Shown here: piece by piece, positions 15,890-23,419 of the stretch | Position numbering within the stretch: the first letter of the stretch is position 1 | How the letters are laid out: every line of letters begins with the position of its first letter | Origin: an uncultured Selenomonadaceae bacterium | GTDB taxonomy: Bacteria > Bacillota > Negativicutes > Selenomonadales > Selenomonadaceae | DNA length: 32,815 nucleotides | Assembly (NCBI GenBank): GCA_905234175.1 | Contig: CAJOGX010000020.1 | Span: 1 to 32,815 of the forward strand | Direction: 5' to 3' | Notes under the pieces: model-generated | What the model saw: only the letters and a program-made list of their open reading frames with translations | Database searches by the model: none | What the model was told of the DNA's origin: nothing | Translations under genes and position numbers: made by a program

Positions 15890-17088
15890 TCGACAAGCTC
15901 CGGCGAGAAATTTTCCTGCCACGGCAAGCCGAATTTGTTCAGCGCGTCCATGAACGGGTCTGGGTCAAATTCTTCGACGTTGCGGACGCCCTTCAAATTC
16001 CATTCGCCGGTAATGAGCATCGCCGCGCCAATCATCGCCGGAACGCCGGTCGTGTAGGAAATCGCCTGCGAGCCGACTTCGCGGTAGCATTCCTGGTGGT
16101 CGCAGACGTTGTAGACGTAATAATTTTTCGGCTGATTATTTTTGACGCCGGTAATGACGCAGCCGATATTTGTTTTGCCGACGGTACGCGGACCGAGCGT
16201 GGCGGGGTCTGGCAACACGGCTTTCAGAAACTGCAGCGGTACAATTTTCTGCCCGTGGAAATTTATTGGCTCAATCGAAGTCATTCCGACGTTTTCAAGG
16301 CATTTCAAATGCGTCAGGTAACTTTGCCCGAACGTCATGAAAAATCTGATTCGCCGCACGCCAGGAATATTTTTCGCCAGCGACTCAATTTCCTCGTGGT
16401 AAAGAAGATACATGTCTTTGACGCCAACTTCCGCGAAATCATAGACGCGCTTAATTTCGAGCGGCGCGGTCTCAATCCAGTCGCCGTTTTCGTAATACTC
16501 GCCCTTTGCGGTGACTTCGCGAATGTTAATTTCGGGGTTGAAATTCGTGGCGAAGGGGTAGCCGTGGTCTCCGCCGTTGCAGTCGAGAATATCAATCGTC
16601 TCGATTTTGTCGAAGTGGTGCTTGAGCGCGTACGCCGTGAAAATTCCCGTGACGCCAGGGTCGAAGCCGCAGCCGAGTAGCGCGGTTATGCCAGCGCGTT
16701 TGAAATCTTCGTCCAGCGCCCATTGGTGCTTGTACTCAAAATACGCCGTGTCCTCCGGCTCGTAGTTCGCAGTGTCGAGGTAGTTCGTCTTCGTGCGGAG
16801 GCAGGCTTCCATAATTTTCAGGTCGTGGTACGGCAGCGCGAGATTTACAACCACGTCGGGATTGAAAATTTCGATGAGATTAACCAGCGCGTCCACGTCA
16901 TTCGCGTCGATTTTGGCGGTAGAAATGCGCGTGGAACTTTTGCCGTCAAGCTTAGCTTTGAGCTCGTTGCAGCGGTCGATATTGCGGCTGGCTATGCAAA
17001 GTTCGTCAAAAATCGCGCTGTTCTGAACGCATTTGTGAATAGCAACGCTCCCGACGCCGCCGCAGCCAATGATTAATGCCTTGCCCAA
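15886..17088 (-). CDS. Carboxynorspermidine/carboxyspermidine dehydrogenase
   Basis: Saccharopine-dehydrogenase-family enzyme that reductively condenses aspartate semialdehyde with a diamine, using NADPH, ahead of NspC. The 400-residue protein opens with a Rossmann motif GCGGVG (8-13) and has the family stretch LLGCGFDPGVTGIF. The start is taken as TTG at 17088 because GGGAGGG precedes it; an upstream in-frame start would disrupt this site. It overlaps nspC by four bases, and the pair forms the alternative spermidine route used by many anaerobes lacking SAM decarboxylase. Confidence 0.9.
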   Translation of the reverse strand: MGKALIIGCGGVGSVAIHKCVQNSAIFDELCIASRNIDRCNELKAKLDGKSSTRISTAKIDANDVDALVNLIEIFNPDVVVNLALPYHDLKIMEACLRTKTNYLDTANYEPEDTAYFEYKHQWALDEDFKRAGITALLGCGFDPGVTGIFTAYALKHHFDKIETIDILDCNGGDHGYPFATNFNPEINIREVTAKGEYYENGDWIETAPLEIKRVYDFAEVGVKDMYLLYHEEIESLAKNIPGVRRIRFFMTFGQSYLTHLKCLENVGMTSIEPINFHGQKIVPLQFLKAVLPDPATLGPRTVGKTNIGCVITGVKNNQPKNYYVYNVCDHQECYREVGSQAISYTTGVPAMIGAAMLITGEWNLKGVRNVEEFDPDPFMDALNKFGLPWQENFSPELVE

Positions 17089-17124
17089 TTTTTCGCCCTC
17101 CCATATTTTGATTTTGCGCAAATT

Positions 17125-18024
17125 TTAATTAAAGCTCAAATCAAAGTCAAGGCGCATAATTTTCTGTCCGCCAGCCGCCAGCATTTTTTCCGCGAAACTT
17201 TCACCGTCGAGTGTTTCAGTGCTGTCGCGCAGGATTTTTTTACCGTCAGCCGAGGCGATAACCGCGCGCGCAGAAATTTTTTCAGCGTCAGCCTCAGCGA
17301 AAACGCCGACAGGAATCTGACAGCCGCCGCCGATTTTTTTTAGAAAGTCCCGCTCGAACTTAACTGCCGCGAAAGTTTTTCCATCGTGGAGAATTTGAAC
17401 GGCGTCACGAATTTCAGAATCGCCCGCACGAATTTCTACAGCCAGCGCGCCCTGACCGGCAGCCGGAATTATTTCGGTGAGAATTTTTCTAATGCGGGCG
17501 CCGTAGCCCAGACGTTCAAGCCCAGCCGCCGCCAGAATCACCGCATCGAAGTTACCGGCGTCAAGTTTTTTCAAGCGAGTGTCAACGTTGCCGCGCAGGT
17601 TTTCAATTTTCAAATCCGGTCGCAAATTCAGAATCTGAGCTGCGCGACGAAGGCTTGAAGTACCAACCACGCCGCCGCTCGGAATTTCCTCCAGCGAACT
17701 GAATTTGTTGCTGACGAACGCGTCGAAGGGATTTTCGCGCTGGGTTACCGCCGCAATTTCAAAACCGGCAGGCAGTTCACTCGGCACGTCCTTCAGGCTG
17801 TGTACCGCCAGATCTATTTTACCGACAGCCAGCGCGACTTCAATTTCCTTCGTGAAAAGTCCCTTGCCGCCAATTTTCGCCAGCGGCGCGTCCAGAATTT
17901 TATCGCCGGTCGTCTGGATTTTGACAATCTCCACGGGAAAATTTTCGCTGAGTTTCTGCGCGACAAAATTTGCCTGCCAGAGCGCCAGCCGACTCGCTCG
18001 CGTTCCAATTTTAATTTTTTCCAT
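17125..18024 (-). CDS. hemC: Hydroxymethylbilane synthase (porphobilinogen deaminase)
   Basis: Polymerises four porphobilinogens to hydroxymethylbilane on the way to haem, sirohaem and cobalamin. The 299-residue protein shows the start motif KIGTRASRLAL, the active-site stretch VHSLKDVP (74-81), LRGNVDTRL and Cys235 in GGGCQIPVG, which anchors the dipyrromethane cofactor. The ATG at 18024 overlaps the last 14 bases of metH. The other tetrapyrrole genes are not in this window. A link to metH through cobalamin supply is a reasonable inference. Confidence 0.95.
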   Translation of the reverse strand: MEKIKIGTRASRLALWQANFVAQKLSENFPVEIVKIQTTGDKILDAPLAKIGGKGLFTKEIEVALAVGKIDLAVHSLKDVPSELPAGFEIAAVTQRENPFDAFVSNKFSSLEEIPSGGVVGTSSLRRAAQILNLRPDLKIENLRGNVDTRLKKLDAGNFDAVILAAAGLERLGYGARIRKILTEIIPAAGQGALAVEIRAGDSEIRDAVQILHDGKTFAAVKFERDFLKKIGGGCQIPVGVFAEADAEKISARAVIASADGKKILRDSTETLDGESFAEKMLAAGGQKIMRLDFDLSFN

Positions 18025-20461
18025 TGGCAACCAGTTCCTTCGCAAGTTTGACAGCCGCCACGCCGTCTTTGGCGTAAGCGTCCGCGCCAGCCGCGTCAGC
18101 GTATTCCTGCGTGAGCGCCGCGCCACCAACCATGACTTTCGCGCCGCAGCCCGCCGCCTTCAAATCCGCGATAACCTTATCAATCTGCACCATCGTCGTC
18201 GTCATGAGCGCGCAAAGCCCGACAATATCCGCGTCATGCTCAAGCGCCGCGCGAACAATTTCCGCAGAGTCCACGTCCTTGCCGAGGTCAATCAGCTTGA
18301 AGCCGCTGTTCGCCAGAAGCGCGCCGGTGATATTTTTGCCGAGGTCGTGCACGTCGCCCTTGACGGTTGCGATAACGAAAGTGCCGTTGGTCGCGGTGTC
18401 GGCGGCGGGCAGAATTTCCCTGAGCTTGTTGAAGGCGGCGCGCATAGTTTCTGCGGAAAGCAAAACCTGCGGCAGGAAAATTTTCCCAGCGCCAAAATCT
18501 TCGCCAAGCTCGTTCATGGCGGCGGTCAACGCGCGTTCAGTGATTTCGTTCGCGCTGAATTTTTCGTCGAGAGCTTTGACAACCAGCGCGGGAATTTCGT
18601 CCTTAGCGCCGTCGATAACCGCCTCTTTGATTTGTGACAAAATGTTACCGAAAATTTTTTTCTCAGCGGGCGGCGCGGCAGTCTGAACAACGAGCTTGCT
18701 GAAATTCAAACCGTTGGCGTCGTGACCGAGGAGCGCAGCGCTGGCTTTGAGCGCGTTCGTCATATTTTCATCGTAAGGATTCATAATCGGCGCGTCGAGA
18801 CCGGCGGCCAGACTCATCGCGAAAAATGTTGAGTTAATCAGCGGGCGGTTGGGAAGACCGAAAGAAATATTGCTGAGCCCCATCGTCGTCGGGTAGCCGA
18901 AAATTTCACGGTAGAGCTGGAGAGTTTTCAGAACTTCGAGGCAGGCGGTGGCGTCAGCGGAAATCGTCATAACAAGCGCGTCGAGCAGAAAATCTCCGTC
19001 GCGCAGACCAATTTTCTTAGCGACGGCGATAATTTTACCGGCGACTTCAACGCGTTCGGCGGCGGTTTTCGGGACGCCCTTATCAGTGAGCGGCAGAACT
19101 AAAATTGCGGCGCCGTATTTTTTAGCGAGCGGGAGAAATTTCGTAATGCGGTCGACTTCAAAACTGACGGAATTAATCAGCGCGCGGCCAGGATAAATTC
19201 GCAGGGCGGCTTCAAGGGCTTTTTCGTCGCTGGTGTCGATAGCGAGCGGCGCGTCAGTGATTTGGGAAATTTCGCGGACAGCCTGCGCCATCATTTTGGG
19301 CTGGTCGATACCGCCGACGCCCATGTTGACATCTAAAATCTGCGCGCCTGCCTTGACCTGATTCACCGCGTCTTTCTTGACGCCGAGCAGGGAGCCAGCG
19401 CGAATTTCGGCGGCGAGCTTTTTCCTGCCGGTGGGGTTGATTCTTTCGCCGATAAGGACGGTCGGGAGATTTTTATCAATGGCGACGGTTTGACTGCGGC
19501 TGGCGAGTTTGAGCGTGCTGGAAAATTTTCGCGCGGGCTTATCGAAGTTGAACTCCGACGCCTTGCCGGTAGCGCGTTCGATGGCGCTGAGGAGGTGCGA
19601 GGAAATGTCGCCGTATTTTTCTTCGAGATTTTTTTTAGTGACGGCGCGGGCGAGTTCACGAATGTGGTCGGGTGTGGTACCGCAGCAGCCGCCGAGGTAA
19701 GTTGCGCCGGCGTCGACGAGTTTTGGCGCCCAGCTCCCGAAAGTTTTGGCGTCCATTGGAAATTTGGTGACGCCGTTTTCGAGGTAGGGCATACCGGCGT
19801 TGGGCTGGACGCTGACGGGAACGCGGCAGTTTTCAGCGAGAATTTTCACGACGGGAACGAGCTGTTCGGGACCGAGTGAGCAGTTGACGCCGATAATCGA
19901 AGCGCCCATTGCATCGAGAATCACGGCGGCGGTTTGCGGGTCGGTGCCGGTAACCGTGCGGCCGTCTTCGCTGTAACTTAGCTGGCAGATAACCGGCAAA
20001 TTGCAGGCGTCGTGAGCTGCCAAAAGAGCGGCGCGCATTTCCTGAATGTCAATGCAGGTTTCGATAATCAGAAAGTCGGCGCCGCCTTCCGCCAGAGCGC
20101 TTGCCTGTTCGTAAAAGTTTTTGTAGGCGTCCTCGAAGTCAAGCTCACCGAGCGGCGCGATAAATTTTCCAGTTGGTCCCATTGAGCCGGCGACTTTCGC
20201 GTTACCGGCGGCCTTAGCGATTTTCACGGCGGCAAGATTAATTTCGCGCGTCCGAGTTTCCAGACCGTAGTGAGCGAGCTTGAGGCTGCTGGCGCCGAAA
20301 GTGTTCGTCTCGATAATCGTTGCGCCGGCGTCGATATAGGCGCGGTGGATTTCCTGCACGACGGCGGGATTTTCCACGTTCATGAGTTCGGGGCAGGCGC
20401 CTGCCTTGAGCCCGCCGCGCTGGAGCATTGTGCCCATTGCGCCGTCAAATATTTCTATCAT
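18011..20461 (-). CDS. metH: Cobalamin-dependent methionine synthase, short form
   Basis: Transfers a methyl group from methyltetrahydrofolate to homocysteine via cobalamin. The 816-residue protein has a homocysteine domain with zinc cysteines Cys194, Cys259 and Cys260 (GGCCGTT), a pterin-binding domain (about 330-590), a B12 cap and a B12 domain with the DxHxxG motif (GDVHDLG at 702-708, His705 as the cobalt ligand). It ends right after the B12 domain and lacks the C-terminal SAM-binding reactivation domain (full-length MetH is ~1200 residues), as in many anaerobes. The ATG at 20461 follows AGAGGT. First gene of the eight-gene operon; no riboswitch fits in the short upstream gap. Confidence 0.93.
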   Translation of the reverse strand: MIEIFDGAMGTMLQRGGLKAGACPELMNVENPAVVQEIHRAYIDAGATIIETNTFGASSLKLAHYGLETRTREINLAAVKIAKAAGNAKVAGSMGPTGKFIAPLGELDFEDAYKNFYEQASALAEGGADFLIIETCIDIQEMRAALLAAHDACNLPVICQLSYSEDGRTVTGTDPQTAAVILDAMGASIIGVNCSLGPEQLVPVVKILAENCRVPVSVQPNAGMPYLENGVTKFPMDAKTFGSWAPKLVDAGATYLGGCCGTTPDHIRELARAVTKKNLEEKYGDISSHLLSAIERATGKASEFNFDKPARKFSSTLKLASRSQTVAIDKNLPTVLIGERINPTGRKKLAAEIRAGSLLGVKKDAVNQVKAGAQILDVNMGVGGIDQPKMMAQAVREISQITDAPLAIDTSDEKALEAALRIYPGRALINSVSFEVDRITKFLPLAKKYGAAILVLPLTDKGVPKTAAERVEVAGKIIAVAKKIGLRDGDFLLDALVMTISADATACLEVLKTLQLYREIFGYPTTMGLSNISFGLPNRPLINSTFFAMSLAAGLDAPIMNPYDENMTNALKASAALLGHDANGLNFSKLVVQTAAPPAEKKIFGNILSQIKEAVIDGAKDEIPALVVKALDEKFSANEITERALTAAMNELGEDFGAGKIFLPQVLLSAETMRAAFNKLREILPAADTATNGTFVIATVKGDVHDLGKNITGALLANSGFKLIDLGKDVDSAEIVRAALEHDADIVGLCALMTTTMVQIDKVIADLKAAGCGAKVMVGGAALTQEYADAAGADAYAKDGVAAVKLAKELVANGKN

Positions 20462-20527
20462 AAAAACGACCTCTTTGTAAATTTTTTGGTGTTTAATAAA
20501 TTTATAAACAATTGCGATGGAATTAAA

Positions 20528-21556
20528 ATGAACGATTACGCAAGAAAAATATTCGATACAATGTACAAGGGATATATGGTCGAAGGCGCGAAATTTTTGC
20601 GGCGAGTTTGACATTCCTGAATGTCCCTGCACTGCTACCGAGATACCTTTGGAACTGGTTTATTATGCTGACCCTAAAATACCTGTCAATTTCAACGGTT
20701 TTGTATACTTCTACAAGGACGACTATAAATTTGAAAGCATTTGGAAGTACCCAAAGGCGGCTCTTCAAAAACTTAAGCGCTTCGCTGGAATTATCACACC
20801 AGATTTTTCGACTTACAGAATGCGCGCTTTCGGCTATTGGCTCGGCAAACAGGGCTGTCAAGTTATAAACAACGTCCGCTGGGATAATCCGGATTCTTAT
20901 AAGTATTGTTTCGACGGCATTCCACAAAATTCTATCGTCGCAGTAAGTACCGTCGGCTGTCTCAAAAATAAAAACGACCAGTGGCGCTTTGTTAAAGGTC
21001 TGGAAGTTATGGTTGGAAGGCTCAATCCAAGTCACATTTTAGTTTACGGCAAGGCAGGGCGAAATTTTTTCGACAAATACATTAAATACGGAATTCCCGT
21101 CACTTTTTATGACCAGCCGGATTTTCACACCTTTACTACCAAAAAAACTACAACCCTTATGAAAGCTGGGAAATTTGTACGAGCAAAGGGAAAAGCGGAG
21201 TCTTCAAAGGAACTAACGGCGATAAAACTTCTTCAGCTCCCGCTCAAAATCAACTTCCGGCTAATGATTCGCAGTTAAAGCATATTTTCAGAAATGCCAG
21301 TGGACATCTGCCAGATACGCCGGAAAATCGACGCGCGATAACGGAAGCTGCTAATAATCCCGCAAATTACGTGGGAGTTGATAAATACGGCAACAGCTGA
21401 TACTCTAAGTTTGACGAATCTGACGGCTCGCAGATATGGGTGCAGACGCGCAATGGTGTGATTCAAAATGCCGGAAAGAACTTGACAGAAAAAACCTGGG
21501 ATCCAGAAACAGGTTATTCCAGAAATCCCAAAAAGAACACAAACTGGAGGAAATGA
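20528..21556 (+). pseudogene. Broken DUF4417 - polymorphic-toxin-like C-terminus gene
   Basis: Read across three frames, this is one gene of about 342 codons. It starts at ATG 20528; the frame breaks in the T run at 20594-20598 (five Ts where four restore the frame) and continues as GEFDIPECP. The DUF4417 core follows, including the NNVRWDNPD, CFDGI and VAVSTVG stretches. A second break lies between 21132 and 21147, in a T or A run. The last frame runs from an NPYESWEICTS stretch into a toxin-like domain: HIFRNASGHLPDTPENRR, a TGA at 21398 where tryptophan is expected, then GSQIWVQTRNG, TWDPETG and a stop at 21554-21556. The GHLPDTPEN...WVQVRNG pattern is one I associate with C-termini of polymorphic toxins. 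Disabled unless the breaks are sequencing errors; the nonsense codon is harder to explain that way. Confidence 0.75.
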
Positions 21557-21557
21557 A

Positions 21558-21911
21558 ATGAAACGGAAATATTTATTTCTGGCAATGTACAGGGCAATGG
21601 ATTGTTTGTATGACGAGCAGGAATCTCCTTCGGAAGAATTGCTGCAATTCGTCAGCGATGCAAATCCTTATATGTACGTCGAGCGTACAGCAGTTGACCC
21701 TGCAGTTCAGGAGGACTTCGATTCTTCAATGGCGCGGCAGAATATCGGCGCAGAAGTCGACGAGCAGATCGCCTACTACGCCGTGAAAAATTTCCTCGCC
21801 GAGCAAAATCCGCAGTTCGCTGAATTGTTCACGGAAATATCTCTCGCGGAATGGCAAAATCTCTGTGACCTTATCGCGGAAGAGGAGACTGAACAGAACG
21901 ACAATGCTTGA
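21558..21911 (+). CDS. Small acidic protein next to toxin remnant, possible immunity partner
   Basis: A 117-residue, strongly acidic, mostly helical protein with no membrane segment or signal peptide. Its ATG lies one base after the toxin stop with GGAGG upstream, and it overlaps the next gene by eight bases, so all three were clearly one transcription unit. I do not recognise a named family. Acidic small proteins right behind a toxin C-terminus are usually immunity or accessory proteins; that role is inferred only from context. The frame is intact although the gene before it is broken. Confidence 0.65.
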   Translation: MKRKYLFLAMYRAMDCLYDEQESPSEELLQFVSDANPYMYVERTAVDPAVQEDFDSSMARQNIGAEVDEQIAYYAVKNFLAEQNPQFAELFTEISLAEWQNLCDLIAEEETEQNDNA

Positions 21912-22350
21912 CTTAACCACGCCAATCATACCATACAAGGGCACGGGGATTTTCAATCTCGACGCCAGCTACGACGAAATTAAAGCTCTGCTGGCGGCTC
22001 AGGATATTTCTTACACCGAGAAAATCCTTCCGCCGACTGACCTTGACCCGCCGTGGACGATTATCATCATTGGCGGGAACTTCGAGCTTTTTTTCGCGAA
22101 AAACCGGCTGTTCAAAATCATTCTGGATGGAGAGTTCAAAGGCAGCCTGCCGAACGGAATAAACCTTGACACCACGATAGACGACGCGCAGGAAATTGAT
22201 CTCACGCTGGAATTTGAGGACTGGGAGGAAGTTTACGAATCTGCCAACGGCTACTGGGTCGAGGACGATTTGATAACGCGGAAGTTGCGTTGGATTACCA
22301 TTTTCATTCCGGCGCTTGAACGCGACGATTTTTTTGAATACAACTGGTAA
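21904..22350 (+). CDS. Candidate immunity protein for the toxin remnant
   Basis: A 148-residue soluble protein opening MLDLTTPIIPYKGTGIF and ending in an aromatic tail (FEYNW). It has two similar-looking halves with the stretches SYDEIKALL, ELFFAKNRLFKIIL, LPNGI and NGYWVEDDL. From memory, small proteins with this GTGIF...FFAK...NGYW pattern are encoded behind polymorphic toxins, so it is the best immunity candidate; this is unchecked. The ATG at 21904 lies inside the end of the preceding gene (eight-base overlap); the longer open frame upstream lacks a ribosome site. Intact, so either maintained against toxin from other cells or only recently orphaned. Confidence 0.7.
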   Translation: MLDLTTPIIPYKGTGIFNLDASYDEIKALLAAQDISYTEKILPPTDLDPPWTIIIIGGNFELFFAKNRLFKIILDGEFKGSLPNGINLDTTIDDAQEIDLTLEFEDWEEVYESANGYWVEDDLITRKLRWITIFIPALERDDFFEYNW

Positions 22351-22372
22351 ATTATAACACAATGGTTTTATC

Positions 22373-22401
22373 TTGACAAACCGGATAAGGGGGGGTATAA
22401 T
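22373..22401 (+). promoter_or_regulatory. Consensus promoter of the secreted protein gene
   Basis: Exact TTGACA (22373-22378), 17-base spacer ending in a run of seven Gs, exact TATAAT (22396-22401). It should be one of the strongest promoters in the window. The G run is a possible site of length variation that would alter promoter spacing. Confidence 0.85.
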
Positions 22402-22432
22402 TTAAAGAGATGCTTGAACTGGAGATGATTTT

Positions 22433-22837
22433 ATGAGATTGCTTGTATCCAAGTTTTTATCGTTCGTGGCGCTTGCGGCGGTCTGCACGATGATTTTTTC
22501 AGCGACGGCGCAGGCAAATCCGTACATTGAGTTTCAAGCCCAGACTGTTCATCTTGACAACGAAGGCGAGGCGACGATTGAAGGCTACTTTGAGAACACC
22601 GGCGACACCGACGCCTATGTCAAGTGGGTTGAGTTCGACCTGACACTCACGGCGAGAAACGGGCAGCAAATGTGGGAAGACTTCGGCATTCGCCATTACA
22701 CGGATGTTTTTGTTCCTGCCGGTGAAATGGTCTACTACGAATTTTCTATCGAGGACTACCAGATCCCCGAATATCACGGCAAGTTTCGTTCGAATTTTCA
22801 AAACGTGCGCACCTATTGGAGCACTGCTGCCGGTTGA
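22433..22837 (+). CDS. Small secreted protein of unknown function
   Basis: A 134-residue protein with a clear signal peptide: basic start, hydrophobic core (about 8-24) and a probable cut after AQA (about residue 28). The mature ~106 residues are rich in aromatic and acidic residues and beta-strand-like, suggesting a single immunoglobulin-like or beta-sandwich domain (DNEGEATIEGYFENTGD; VFVPAGEMVYYEFSI). No cysteines in the mature part, no lipobox, no anchor. The ATG follows GGAGATGATTTT. It has its own strong promoter and terminator, so it is monocistronic. Family not recognised; export to the periplasm or outside is inferred. Confidence 0.75.
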   Translation: MRLLVSKFLSFVALAAVCTMIFSATAQANPYIEFQAQTVHLDNEGEATIEGYFENTGDTDAYVKWVEFDLTLTARNGQQMWEDFGIRHYTDVFVPAGEMVYYEFSIEDYQIPEYHGKFRSNFQNVRTYWSTAAG

Positions 22838-22856
22838 GTAATCGACTAAAAAATCG

Positions 22857-22894
22857 AGGGAATCTCTAAATTTTGGAGGTTCCCTTTAATTTTT
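22857..22894 (+). terminator. Terminator of the secreted protein gene
   Basis: AGGGAA-CTC (22857-22866) pairs with GAG-TTCCCT (22876-22885) with one bulge on each side, followed by a T-rich tail to 22894. Confidence 0.7.
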
Positions 22895-22918
22895 ACCTAA
22901 AGAAGTTGCAAAGTAAAT

Positions 22919-23344
22919 TCACTTGCCCGCACATAGTTCAACGGTCACTTCGTCCCGCTTGCCGCCGAAATATTTATCCAGCACCTTTTGAAAAATCGCG
23001 CAGGTCGGTTCAGCCAGCAGGAACAGCGTCATGGAAGATTTCAGCTTCACGGCGTCGACGTGGCTGCCCATAACAATTTCAGCGTTGCCGGTCGGTAAAT
23101 CTAAAAGTGCCTGGCTGATTTCCTTCAGTCGACTGGCGAGAGTTTCGTCGGCAAGGTAAGCGCGGGCTTCGTCCAAATCAGCGATACCGTAAAATTTAGC
23201 GGTTGAACTCCTGCCGAGAGCTTTAAGCTGCGGGAAGATGTACCAAATCCAGTGCGAACGTTTGTGCCCAGCTTTAATTTCTCCCAGCGCGGTTTCGTAG
23301 TCGTCAGCCTGCGCGTCGAGGAATTTTGAAAAATCGTAAGCCAT
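22919..23344 (-). CDS. DUF1810 family protein
   Basis: A 141-residue soluble protein of the DUF1810 family, recognised by the FLDAQADDYETAL start, the HWIWYIFPQLKALGRSS stretch (about 31-47), YGI.DLDEARAYL and the C-terminal KSSMTLFL and VLDKYFGGKRD stretches. The biochemical role of the family is not established. The ATG follows AGGAGG. It lies alone between the pckA terminator and the terminator of the opposing secreted-protein gene. Confidence 0.85.
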   Translation of the reverse strand: MAYDFSKFLDAQADDYETALGEIKAGHKRSHWIWYIFPQLKALGRSSTAKFYGIADLDEARAYLADETLASRLKEISQALLDLPTGNAEIVMGSHVDAVKLKSSMTLFLLAEPTCAIFQKVLDKYFGGKRDEVTVELCAGK

Positions 23345-23361
23345 GTGCTTGCCTCCTGTAC

Positions 23362-23396
23362 AAAAAAAGCCCCGCTTCAGAACTGAGGCAGGGCTT
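23362..23396 (-). terminator. Terminator of pckA
   Basis: On the minus strand, AAGCCC, GC and TCA pair with TGA, GC and GGGCTT across a GTTC loop, with one wobble and one mismatch, and run into seven Ts. It lies just beyond the pckA stop codon. Confidence 0.85.
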
Positions 23397-23419
23397 GAAA
23401 TTTTTACAGCGATAAAATA

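Noticed and set aside
15290-16057. Plus-strand open frame across nspC and the dehydrogenase
   Set aside because: Runs antisense to two well-matched, coupled genes and has no family similarity.
20462-20527. Cobalamin or SAM riboswitch upstream of metH
   Set aside because: The gap to the divergent gene is only 66 AT-rich bases with no conserved riboswitch elements.
20591-20600. Programmed frameshift in the DUF4417 gene
   Set aside because: The T run does not form a standard slippery heptamer in the reading frame, and the gene has two further lesions, so decay is the simpler reading.
21398-21400. TGA read as selenocysteine or tryptophan
   Set aside because: No selenocysteine insertion hairpin is apparent, relatives as I recall them have Trp here, and TGA serves as a normal stop in many genes of this window.
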